A stretch of DNA of 57,432 bases from contig JAHCMI010000061.1 of assembly GCA_019192545.1 (NCBI GenBank), positions 1 through 57,432 of the forward strand, in the 5' to 3' direction. Position numbers and translations under genes: made by a program. Positions 27,690 through 36,900 of this stretch are shown here, piece by piece (within the stretch, counting starts at the first letter, position 1; each line of letters opens with the position of its first letter). Below the pieces are notes generated by a model. That model had not been told where the DNA came from. It did no database searches and worked only from the letters and a program-made list of their open reading frames with translations. This DNA comes from Rivularia sp. MS3. Its GTDB lineage: Bacteria; Cyanobacteriota; Cyanobacteriia; Cyanobacteriales; Nostocaceae.

Positions 27690-28550
27690 ATGTCGTTCTT
27701 CAAACGGACTTTTAAGAAAGCAAAGAAAGGCGTTAAAAAAGCAGTTAATAAAGTAGAAAAAGCTGTAGACGAAGGAACTAATGAAGTTAAAAAGGCTGTT
27801 GATAAAAGTGCTAGTAAAGTAGATCGAGTTGCAGAAAAAGGATTTGATAAACTAGAAAAAGGAGCTAACTTAGCTAAAGAAGGATTGGAAGAAACGGGGG
27901 ATTTCCTGCTTAATAGTTCGGATAGAGAATATTGGAATAAAGAAATTTCGCATCTGAAGAATCACTTTAATAATTTACGAGAGGAACTGAAAAATAAAGT
28001 TAATGCTTACTACGATGTCAGGATAGATTATCAAGGAAAATTTCATCAATTTATCACAATCAAGCAAGATACTATTGCCTTGGGGTTAGTATCTTTAGAT
28101 AAATTAGATTTAGATGAAGTGATGGATAATGCCGGCATTATAGTAGATTATACGAGAGAGTTCAGTGAAAGCAATAGCGAAATTGAAGAAATTGGCAGAT
28201 ATACACTTGGTTTTGTATCAGCCGGAATATCTGATATAGTGTTTGCTTCTCAGGAAGCTAAGAAAGAAGCCAAGCATCTCAATAAGCAAATTTCCCTATT
28301 AGAAGAAAATCTGAAAAAAATTAACAATAACATTGCCAATCATAAAAAAGGCATTATTTTAATTAATCAATCTCTAACAGAAATTTTGCAGTTGTATGGA
28401 GAGGATACTACCATAGATAACTTTGTATCAAAGCAATGTCAATTAATCTACAAGCAAGCAAAAGAATTAAAGGTTCACAGAACTATCATTAAGATGCAGG
28501 AAAAAAATGTAACCCAGGAAGAAATAGTTGAAGCAACTGCAAACATCTAA
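27690..28550 (+). CDS. Lys-rich helical coiled-coil protein
   Basis: Not recognised. The ATG at 27690 has AAGGAG six bases upstream, better than the TTG two codons earlier; this gives 286 residues. Residues 1-70 are Lys/Ala/Val-rich with an approximate 11-residue periodicity (KKAVNKVEKAVDEG, KKAVDKSASKVDRV), as in LEA-like or lipid-surface amphipathic helices. Long coiled coils follow, with one mildly hydrophobic stretch (YTLGFVSAGISDIVFA). The C-terminus (MQEKNVTQEEIVEATANI) resembles one unit of the C-terminal repeats of the preceding protein, suggesting the two are functionally paired. No signal peptide or enzyme motif seen. Confidence 0.65.
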   Translation: MSFFKRTFKKAKKGVKKAVNKVEKAVDEGTNEVKKAVDKSASKVDRVAEKGFDKLEKGANLAKEGLEETGDFLLNSSDREYWNKEISHLKNHFNNLREELKNKVNAYYDVRIDYQGKFHQFITIKQDTIALGLVSLDKLDLDEVMDNAGIIVDYTREFSESNSEIEEIGRYTLGFVSAGISDIVFASQEAKKEAKHLNKQISLLEENLKKINNNIANHKKGIILINQSLTEILQLYGEDTTIDNFVSKQCQLIYKQAKELKVHRTIIKMQEKNVTQEEIVEATANI

Positions 28551-28942
28551 CTTTTTTGGTAACTGTCACAGTTACCGAAGCCCTTCGAGCTTAAGTAGGA
28601 AGTAAAAAGTAAGAAAGCCTGAAACATAGTATAAAGCCTCGTCTTTTAAAGACGAATATAGCAGTTTTCGGTTCAGTGCAATACACCCAAAACCTCACCC
28701 CGTCCTCCGGGCACCCCTCTCCTTAACAAGGAGAGGGGAAGGGGGTGATGAGGTCTGAGGTCAATCTGTATTTCATCCAACTGAAAACCGCTATAAAAAC
28801 TAAATTATCATTCCGCCGAATCCTTTACTTAAAAGTTAGAGGTACTACTTCTTACTTCTTACTTACTACTTATTACTTCTAAACAAAGCCCGTCTACACG
28901 GGCTAAATCAGGCGCATTTTTATCAAGAAATGTGCCCCAAAT
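28551..28942. other. Intergenic region with miniature element
   Basis: Contains a TATAGCAGTTTTC element (28657-28795), a small hairpin (CGTCTTTTAAAGACG) just before it, and ACTTCTT/ACTTACT tandem repeats (28846-28880). No gene. Confidence 0.65.
28657..28795. mobile_element. Inverted-repeat element TATAGCRGTTTTC, copy B
   Basis: A 139-bp element from TATAGCAGTTTTCGGTT to AACTGAAAACCGCTATA (17-bp ends). The core holds nested hairpins of the CCCCTCTCCTT/AAGGAGAGGGG type. Confidence 0.85.
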
Positions 28943-29551
28943 TTAACTTTTAGCCCAACGCCACTGATAGCTATTCCATTGATAAATTCCTTGAATTTGA
29001 TACTCTGCACCATCATTGAAGCGGATAGTACAAGTTGTGTAGGTATTGCCATCAAAGATTTCTTCAATATTAATTACCGTACATAAAAACCATTGAGGTT
29101 CGCAAGCTGTACCTTCTTGTACCCATTCCCATAATCCATTGCAAACTTCGATGCGATCGCCAATTTTTAGTTTAAGATTTGTTGGGGTATCAAGTTCGTC
29201 AAAATGATGCTTTTCAACTTTGTTTAACCACTCTACACCGTAGCGATCGCGAATAAATTGCACAACACCAGAATCTATCTCTTGCAACCAATCGTTAAGC
29301 AACTGTATTTTCCAAGAACGATTTTGTTGCTCTTGTTCTTTAACAAACTCAGAAAATAGCTTTAATTCTTCATAAGTCAGTTGTTTTAAAGGATTTTCAT
29401 CGTTTGATAATGTTTTGCTTGCATTTCCATTGACTTGCTTGCTTACCGCTTGCAGCAATATATTTTTTTGCCCATCAGTGAGAGGACAGCGGGCTGCATC
29501 GCAACGATTGAAAGCCGCTTGCAGTGCTACTTCTATCTCATCTGGTGTCAT
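28943..29551 (-). CDS. Hypothetical cyanobacterial protein
   Basis: A 202-residue soluble protein of unknown function. The N-terminal part (1-35) has two cysteines (RCDAARCPLTDGQK). A helical region follows (FVKEQEQQNRSWKIQLLNDW). The C-terminal part (about 125-202) is beta-rich and aromatic (KIGDRIEVCNGLWEWVQEG, ending YQIQGIYQWNSYQWRWAKS), reminiscent of a small SH3/Tudor-like barrel. It lies upstream of the CRISPR leader on the opposite strand, and nothing links it to CRISPR function. The ATG start is clear. Fold remarks are inference from composition. Confidence 0.7.
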   Translation of the reverse strand: MTPDEIEVALQAAFNRCDAARCPLTDGQKNILLQAVSKQVNGNASKTLSNDENPLKQLTYEELKLFSEFVKEQEQQNRSWKIQLLNDWLQEIDSGVVQFIRDRYGVEWLNKVEKHHFDELDTPTNLKLKIGDRIEVCNGLWEWVQEGTACEPQWFLCTVINIEEIFDGNTYTTCTIRFNDGAEYQIQGIYQWNSYQWRWAKS

Positions 29552-29819
29552 AATTGCATTTCAAATGAGTGTCTATTCTCTTAATTATTGCAAAATTTTT
29601 CAACCTTTTAAATTATGCTTTGATACAATGTTGTGTTTAAGGGTTTGTTTTAGGAATAGTTTTTATGATTTATGGGCTACTGCATTAAAAGCTAAAAATA
29701 ATTCTCCCCTTATTCTTCCTCCTCACATTTCAGTCACAAACTATTATTTGACTGTTACTTGCCTGACAACGCCGCAAGGCATAGGGTGTTTGAAACATTG
29801 ATTAGTTTTTTGGGCCTGT

Positions 29820-30018
29820 AACGCTTACTGCATCTATGTCTGAGCCATTTTTTCACTTTTTGAGGTTTGCGCTTTCTCTCAAACTCTTTCTATAAGCCAC
29901 TTTCAGCCATTTTTTATTTTTTAGATATTGACACCCAGTCGCTGAAATAGTATTTTGGTCATAGGTTTGCACTTCTGTACCTTGAAAACCAAATATCGTA
30001 AGGCTTCTGTAGCTAGCA
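29820..30018 (+). promoter_or_regulatory. Probable CRISPR leader
   Basis: About 200 bp of AT-rich DNA next to the conserved end of the array, with T-rich stretches and CTTGAAAACCAAATA shortly before the first repeat. The degenerate repeats are at the far end, which places the leader here. Confidence 0.6.
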
Positions 30019-31908
30019 GTTGAAACTAAAATTAATCCCTATCAGGGATTGAAACTTTGAATTGCTATGTACAAAAGCAATTTCTGGAAGTTGAAACTAA
30101 AATTAATCCCTATCAGGGATTGAAACGAAGAATTAATAAAAACTTCTCTTTTTTCTTCAAAGTTGAAACTAAAATTAATCCCTATCAGGGATTGAAACAC
30201 CTGTGCCCAACTAACGCAAGAAATAAACGCTAGTTGAAACTAAAATTAATCCCTATCAGGGATTGAAACTTGCTCGAAATCGAAAATATACTCAGCAAGC
30301 GATAGTTGAAACTAAAATTAATCCCTATCAGGGATTGAAACCTCTTAAAGAGCCTAAAGCTATGCGTAAAAGTCTGTTGAAACTAAAATTAATCCCTATC
30401 AGGGATTGAAACCAAGATACTATCAACCCTGAATCTTGGGATTTACCGTTGAAACTAAAATTAATCCCTATCAGGGATTGAAACACCATTAACCTTCAAA
30501 GACCTTTTAGCTAAGGAGGTTGAAACTAAAATTAATCCCTATCAGGGATTGAAACATAAACTAAATTCTGCTTTTCTACTGGCGATTGGTTGAAACTAAA
30601 ATTAATCCCTATCAGGGATTGAAACTTATGACCTAGAGAAGATAACCCAACAGCTACCTGTTGAAACTAAAATTAATCCCTATCAGGGATTGAAACGCGA
30701 ATGAACCGCTATAGAGGCGGAATGTATGCTGTTGAAACTAAAATTAATCCCTATCAGGGATTGAAACTTCGGCTAACCCCTACGAAGAAGGTACTCAAGC
30801 GTTGAAACTAAAATTAATCCCTATCAGGGATTGAAACAAATAGGAAAAATAAAAAGAAGATGGTTTTAGCAAGTTGAAACTAAAATTAATCCCTATCAGG
30901 GATTGAAACGGATATCTTGATTGGGGAGAAACGTTAAAAGAGTGTTGAAACTAAAATTAATCCCTATCAGGGATTGAAACCTGCCAGCTGCATTACCAGC
31001 ACCCGCAGCAAGTTGAAACTAAAATTAATCCCTATCAGGGATTGAAACTTGTAAACCCTACCTCCGTAACCTCGGCTAGTTTGTTGAAACTAAAATTAAT
31101 CCCTATCAGGGATTGAAACCTTATTTATCTTAATGACTTGTTAGATGTAGCTCGTTGAAACTAAAATTAATCCCTATCAGGGATTGAAACGCCTCACTCG
31201 CATTCATCCCACACTGCCTTTCAGGTCAGGTTGAAACTAAAATTAATCCCTATCAGGGATTGAAACGTATTTAGCTTCTAAGCTTGTGACTTTACTTTTA
31301 GTTGAAACTAAAATTAATCCCTATCAGGGATTGAAACATGGAATTTATCGTGGAGACAATATTAAATGTTTGTTGAAACTAAAATTAATCCCTATCAGGG
31401 ATTGAAACGAGTGGATAAAGAAAATTTCCAATTCAAAATTACTGTTGAAACTAAAATTAATCCCTATCAGGGATTGAAACCTCTAATTCTGCTTTTCTGT
31501 GCCAAAGAAAACAATGTTGAAACTAAAATTAATCCCTATCAGGGATTGAAACGATTCTCACTACCCCCATCTGCATAAACCAATCTTGTTGAAACTAAAA
31601 TTAATCCCTATCAGGGATTGAAACAAAAAGAATTTATTCAATTACGGGAACGGCTAACGTTGAAACTAAAATTAATCCCTATCAGGGATTGAAACAATTC
31701 TTCTTCAGGGTTAATTATAAATGGAATTGTTGAAACTAAAACAAATCCCTATCAGGGATTGAAACATGCCAGCGTAGGGGATTTATCTCAACTATTCATG
31801 TTGAAACTAAAACAAATCCCTATCAGGGATTGAAACTACTAGCCAAGACGCTAGTATTATCGCCAAAACACGTTGAAACTAAAACAAGTCCCTATCAGGG
31901 ATTGAAAC
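30019..31908 (+). CRISPR. CRISPR array, 27 repeats and 26 spacers
   Basis: The 37-nt repeat starts GTTGAAACTAAAATTAAT and ends AGGGATTGAAAC, with an internal stem AATCCCT/AGGGATT. I count 27 repeats (first 30019-30055, last 31872-31908). Spacers are 31-39 nt, mostly 34 or 35. The first 24 repeats are identical. The last three change ATTAAT to ACAAAT (31729 and 31800) or ACAAGT (31872), marking the old, distal end. The ATTGAAAC 3' end is the usual crRNA 5' handle, so transcription is on the plus strand. No cas gene lies in the window, so the type (probably a I-D or III-like cyanobacterial system acting in trans) cannot be assigned. Confidence 0.98.
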
Positions 31909-32030
31909 CATTTGATACGAATTTCTTAGATAGCTGGTAAAAACGGTGCGTTAGACTAGTGTCGTAACGCACCCTACAAATACTTAATTTTTTTCGATAT
32001 TCAAACTGGATTCCGATATAAATTACGTAA

Positions 32031-32112
32031 GTGTCACAAAACTCGGGTGGTGCGTGACACTATAGGCATTATTATTAGGTTCAAAATTGGTAAAAGTGTC
32101 ACAGCACTCTAC
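32031..32112. repeat. Dispersed repeat GTGTCAC...CACTCTAC, copy 2
   Basis: An 82-bp homologue of 16608-16690 in the same orientation. Confidence 0.75.
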
Positions 32113-32364
32113 TGGTTTGTCCCATAAAAATTGATGGGTTTTCTTATCCACCCAACTGGGGTTGAAAACCTCCGCAGTCGCTACAACGGAGGGAACCTCC
32201 CTACCCTTCGGGAACATCTTCGATGAACGGGTTCGCTAGTTTGGGGGGACGGAAACCGACACCCTCAACTAGACTCACCGCAACGCGCTGCTCTCTAGTC
32301 TAATAGCTAAAGTCGCTCTTTTGACGACTGAGAAATAACTCATCAAAACTAACGGGACAAACCA
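32113..32364. mobile_element. MITE-like element, TGGTYTGTCCC family, copy b
   Basis: Ends TGGTTTGTCCCATAAAAATT (32113) and TCAAAACTAACGGGACAAA...CCA (to 32364). Its 250-bp core differs from the other copies. Confidence 0.75.
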
Positions 32365-32368
32365 CTAC

Positions 32369-32490
32369 TGGTTTGTCCTATTAAAATTGACGGGTAAGGG
32401 CAGGGAGGGGGAGAGTGGGGGAGTGGGGGAGTGGGGGAAGAAAATGTTTTTTATATTTACGATATGCCCATCAAAACTAATGGGACAGAG
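32369..32490. mobile_element. MITE-like element, TGGTYTGTCCC family, copy c
   Basis: An inverted relative of copy a (25429-25552) with the same GGGGGAGTGGGG core; begins four bases after copy b. Confidence 0.75.
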
Positions 32491-32537
32491 TACTACTACT
32501 CCACCACATTAATTTTGATGGGTTAGAAAGTCGCTCC

Positions 32538-32605
32538 GTAGGTTGGGTTAAGCGAAGCGGAACCCAACGCTGGTGTTGGGTTACACTGCGTTTCACCCAA
32601 CCTAC
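32538..32605. repeat. GTAGGTTGGGT...ACCCAACCTAC hairpin
   Basis: One of a dispersed family of inverted repeats. Others are at 25351-25380 (partial), 39783-39851 and 50206-50298. Confidence 0.8.
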
Positions 32606-32714
32606 CTTCTTTCATTGTTTTACCCCGCAAAATTAATGTGGCGGAGTACTACAAGCGAAACGTGATACTTGCTTATTCCTGTTCGTGTTTAAGCTTAAGA
32701 AAATAAGAGTGAAA

Positions 32715-32981
32715 CTACATTAATTCTTTTTCAGCTTGCAGCCAACATTCTAAAGATTTATCGTTAGGGCAACCCATTCGCTGCCAAATCTCATAAGCTT
32801 TAATACGGATTTTGTTTTCTGAAGGATGGTTGTTGATGAAGTGTTTGCAGGAATTAGTATTGATATCGTAGGGAGCTTGTGTAAAAGAAATTTTACGCCC
32901 TGGAATTTTGAGTGTAAAGCGGTAACAGTTTTGTTTTATCGGACAATTTGTTCCCGGACACAAGGTAATATCGTTAAGCAT
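32715..32981 (-). CDS. Small Cys-rich protein with DUF2934-like tail
   Basis: An 88-residue protein. The N-terminal half carries CPGTNCPIKQNC (Cys8, Cys13, Cys19) and a later cysteine in NSCKHF, a possible metal-binding cluster. The C-terminal 30 residues (IRIKAYEIWQRMGCPND, ending CWLQAEKEL) match the short DUF2934 motif, usually seen as IR.RAYELWE..G.P.G...DWL.AE. Function unknown. It is divergent from the SUI1-type gene 61 bp away. The ATG is clear. Confidence 0.7.
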   Translation of the reverse strand: MLNDITLCPGTNCPIKQNCYRFTLKIPGRKISFTQAPYDINTNSCKHFINNHPSENKIRIKAYEIWQRMGCPNDKSLECWLQAEKELM

Positions 32982-33042
32982 GTATATTTTTAGAGTTGGG
33001 TAAAGTTAAAATCGTAATTATAGAAAAAATTATCTAAACCTT

Positions 33043-33387
33043 ATGGCTGCTGCAAAACGCAAATCTTCTGATAAATCCGCTGTTTGGCGAGAATTTGGTA
33101 GTGATAATGCTGCGACTCAAAGGGCAACACCCGATTTACCTCCTGAAAAACAGGATTTGCGGGTACAGGCTACCCGTGCTGGGCGTAAAGGTAAAACTGT
33201 GACTGTAATTACAGGATTTCAAAGTAAACCGGAAACTCTGCAAGCTTTAGTAAAGCAGTTAAAAGGGCAGTGCGGTTGCGGCGGTACGGTTAAGGATAAC
33301 GAAATTGAAATTCAAGGAGAGCATAAGCAGAAAATTCTGGAAATTTTGAAGAAACAGGGATATAAAGCCAAAATCAGCGGTGGATGA
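33043..33387 (+). CDS. SUI1/eIF1-type translation factor (YciH family)
   Basis: A 114-residue protein of the SUI1 family, the bacterial counterpart of eukaryotic eIF1. A polar, disordered N-terminus (1-45) leads to the compact alpha/beta domain with RAGRKGKTVTVITGF (about 46-60), LVKQLKGQCGCGGTVKDN (about 69-86) and IEIQGEHKQKILEILKKQGY. The GCGGT loop and the conserved basic motif are the family marks. In bacteria it may influence start-codon choice, but this is little studied. The ATG is clear. Monocistronic. Confidence 0.92.
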   Translation: MAAAKRKSSDKSAVWREFGSDNAATQRATPDLPPEKQDLRVQATRAGRKGKTVTVITGFQSKPETLQALVKQLKGQCGCGGTVKDNEIEIQGEHKQKILEILKKQGYKAKISGG

Positions 33388-33482
33388 TTTCAGTTAGCAG
33401 TGAGCAGTGAGCAGCGAGCAGTTGTTTTGGGCTTTTTAAGAGGATGTAAGGATGCGTATAGTTTTTAGCTTAATTATCAGAT

Positions 33483-33550
33483 GATCCCCCCTTCCCCCCT
33501 TAAAAAGGGGGTAACGGCTCCCCCTTTTTTAAGGGGGATTTAGGGGGATC
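33483..33550. repeat. GATCCCCC...GGGGGATC nested hairpin
   Basis: Outer arms GATCCCCC (33483-33490) and GGGGGATC (33543-33550), inner arms CCCCCTT/AAGGGGG. A common type of cyanobacterial dispersed hairpin; it may also terminate the SUI1-type gene. Confidence 0.8.
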
Positions 33551-33725
33551 TTGAAAGTTTTGAGTATCATTGATAGCTTTCCGCCCATCCTCTTAGCTAC
33601 CAAAGAATATTTGAATCTCTTAATATCAAGAGTGTTTCTATAAACCTAACTATTTTATATAGAAGTGCTATGGTTAGGATATACATAAAATCATCCTACT
33701 CGTTCTAATATTAAAAGGAGATACA

Positions 33726-33884
33726 ATGGATTTAATTCGCATAATTTGTGCTATTTTTATTCCCCCTTTGGGAGTATTTTTACAGGTTGGTATTGGTGCT
33801 GATTTTTGGATTAATATCCTCTTAACTTTATTAGGATATATTCCAGGGGTTGTTCACGCAATATGGGTAATTGCGAAAAAGTAA
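33726..33884 (+). CDS. Pmp3/YqaE (UPF0057) small membrane peptide
   Basis: A 52-residue peptide with AGGAG five bases before its ATG. It reads MDLIRIICAIFIPPLGVFLQ, then a loop VGIGADFWINILLTLLGYIP and GVVHAIWVIAKK at the end. The PPLGVFLQVG and LLGYIPGVVHA motifs are the signature of the Pmp3/YqaE family, two-helix inner-membrane peptides linked to membrane potential and salt/cold stress. Length is exactly typical. It lies between the hairpin repeat and the exoprotein gene. Confidence 0.93.
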   Translation: MDLIRIICAIFIPPLGVFLQVGIGADFWINILLTLLGYIPGVVHAIWVIAKK

Positions 33885-33993
33885 TAAAGTTTTGTTTAAT
33901 CGCTAGGATTCATGACAGCAAAAAACAAATATTGATAAGAGATGGAAGGGAAAGTCAACTGTTGCTTTTTCTTCTATTTTTATATGGGGAATA

Positions 33994-36900
33994 TTAACTA
34001 TCCTCTAAATGTGAAAGTTCGGCACAAGTTTGAGGATTTCGGGTTGCTTGTTGGTTATATTTTCGTTTGTCTGCTACTAAAAATATTTCTCCTTGCTTGT
34101 TTGCTACAAACCCTGTTGCTTCCACTATGGAAGAAGATTTTTTGTTGGCAGTAGGTGCTTTAGTAATTTGTTGGCTGCGATGGGAATTAGTTCGTAAATC
34201 CGTCCATAATCTTTGCCCTCTCAGGGTTTTGAATGGGTTGCTGGGTAAACCACCTCTACCGATAACCGAAAACTGATTCTTAGATGTTGCTCTACAGCTT
34301 GTACTAATATGCTGCTCGGAATCAATTATTTGTGAGGGCAATTCAATTGAGGTTAAGTTGGTGTTGACATTAGGATTCTGAATTTTTACCGTACCATCCA
34401 CACCAAATTGAGAGCTTGCAGTAATATCGCTTAATTCAGTAACTTGATTACGAAACCGCGCTCCGATTATACCTTCTGTGGTAATTTTAATTTGTCCGCC
34501 GTTACCATTAAAGGCGTTAGCGATAATATCGCTGTTTTTTAAACTAATAATTAAACCACTATCTATATAAATATTACCTCCGTCACCAGTGCCTCCTGCT
34601 TGTGCGGAAATTAAGCTATTGTTGCGCGATAAAAGTATTTTGGAACTTCGCAATTTGATGTTGCCGCCGTTACCCGATGCTGTTTCAGCTTTTAGTTTAC
34701 TTTGATTGTTAAGTGTGATGTAATCCGCCGTTAATTCTAAGTTTCCGGCATTACCGGAGCCAAAACTACTGACGCTAATTTGAGCATTATCAATTACTTC
34801 TAAAGTTTCTGTACTGAGATTTACCGCACCTGCGAATGCTTGAGTTTGAGAAAAAGCGCCTAATTTAGAATCAGCAATCAGTACTTTTTTCGCGTCAATT
34901 TTGATGCTACCGGCATTACCAATTCCAGCGCTAGAAGCTGTAATTTCGCTGTTGTCAGTTACCGATAAAGATGAAGTAGCGATCGCTAAGTCACCTCCCA
35001 TACCTCGAGCATCAGGTTTGACTTCGGTAGAAATGCCGCCACCGTTGGTTAAATTAATATTTTGAGCCTTGATATTTAAATTGCCAGCGTTGCCGGTATT
35101 ACTAGTAAATGCAGTGATGCGGGATTGAGTAATATTTAAATTTTTTGTATTTAGTATTAGTTTACCGCCTTGTCCGCTACCTTGAGTGTTGGTAGTAATT
35201 TGACTTTTATTGTTAAGCAAAATGTCATTGGCGTTGATATTAAGTATGCCGCCATCACCAGAATTTAAAGTTGCTGCGGTAATACTGCTTTGATTATCTA
35301 ATTCAATCGAATTTGAATTTAAATCTAGTATTCCGGCATTTCCCGTACCGTTGCTGCGAATATTTAAAGAACTGTTATTATTTAATTGTAATTTTTCTAA
35401 ATGCAATATTAATTTCCCCGCGTCACCTTGATTAAAAGTCTGAGTATCGATTTTACTTTGATTATTTAAACTTAAAGAATCGGCTTTAATTTTAATTTCT
35501 CCACCATTACCGGTACCTTCAGCAAAAGAAGCAATTTCATTATCATCTCTTAACTCAAGACTTTCAGCGACGATATTAATTTTACCGGCATTGCCGCTAC
35601 TATTCGGACGTGCTACCGTACTAATTTCACTGTCTTTTTCCATAAAAATATCATTGCCGGTGATATTGATTTCCCCAGCATTTCCTGTAGCACCAACTTG
35701 ACTTTTAGCTCGGATTCCGGCTTCTTTTAAAATCGCCACTTGGTTGCTATCAATATTGATTTCTCCACCTTTACCGCTGCCATAAGTATCGCTGGCTATA
35801 CCAGAATTTTCAACTTCAAAATATTTAGCGGTAATATTAATTTTTCCCCCATTACCTTCTGCTTCAGTTGTACTACTTACCAAAGCTTCATAAAATCGAA
35901 TATTATCGCTAACAATATTCACTCCACCAGCATCACCTTTACCATAAACATCATTATTAATCGAAGCTGAATCAATCGCAAAATTGCGAGAGTTTATGTT
36001 GATAACACCACCATATCCATCATCATAACTTCTAGAACTCAAACCACTTTTACGTAACAATACATTATCGCTAAAAATATTTATTATTCCTGCTCTGCCG
36101 CTACTAAAAGTCTCGCTGCTTATACCAGCTTGCTCCAGTAAAAAGCTGTTGCCTTTAATGTGAATTTCTCCAGCATTTCCCTCTCCTTCAGAATTTGCAG
36201 CAATTCCAGCTTGACGAATTGTAATGCTATCTCCCATTAAATTGATTTTCCCACCATTACCGCGATTAAAAGTATTACTATTAATACCTACTTGCTCGAC
36301 TAAAATATTTTTTCCAGTCAGATTAATCTCTCCGGCATTTCCTTTACCTTTACTATTAGCTTCTAAACCACTTAACTTAATTTCGATATTCTCACCCTTG
36401 AAATTAATTTTTCCACCATCACCATCACCGTGATTGTTAACATTAAACCCGGAAGACTTTATTTGAATATTATCGGCAATAAAATTTATTTCTCCTCCAT
36501 TGCCTACAGTCTGAGAAACACTAGTAGCATAGCTGTTTTCATACAAAATAGAATTTGCCGTTAATGAAATTATTCCGGCATTTGCCGAGCCATTCATACT
36601 GTCATTAGTTATACCAGAGCCACTATTAAAACGAATTAGTTTAGCTTTCAAATCAATATTTCCGGCGTTACCGCTCTTAGCACTGCTAGAGATGATATTT
36701 CTATTTTGCGACACAATAGAATCAGCAGCTTCTATCAATATCGAACCTGCATTCCCTTTTGAGCTAAATCCATTGTTTAATATACCAACGTCACCATCAA
36801 ATAATATAGAGTTACCTTTGATTAAAATATTTCCGCCATTCTTATCTGCAAAATTTTGGGATATAAGTTTAGTATTATTAGTTAACGCAATATCTTCACC

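Larger units (their letters stand above)
31909..32714. other. Intergenic repeat cluster after the CRISPR array
   Basis: About 800 bp made almost wholly of dispersed elements: a partial TATAGGATT-family end (31945-32020), the 82-bp GTGTCAC repeat (32031-32112), two TGGTYTGTCCC-family elements (32113-32364 and 32369-32490) and a GTAGGTTGGG hairpin (32538-32605). No gene. Confidence 0.7.

Noticed and set aside
31366-31578. Open frame of 70 codons with repeated VETKINPYQGLK
   Set aside because: It is the CRISPR repeat read as protein.
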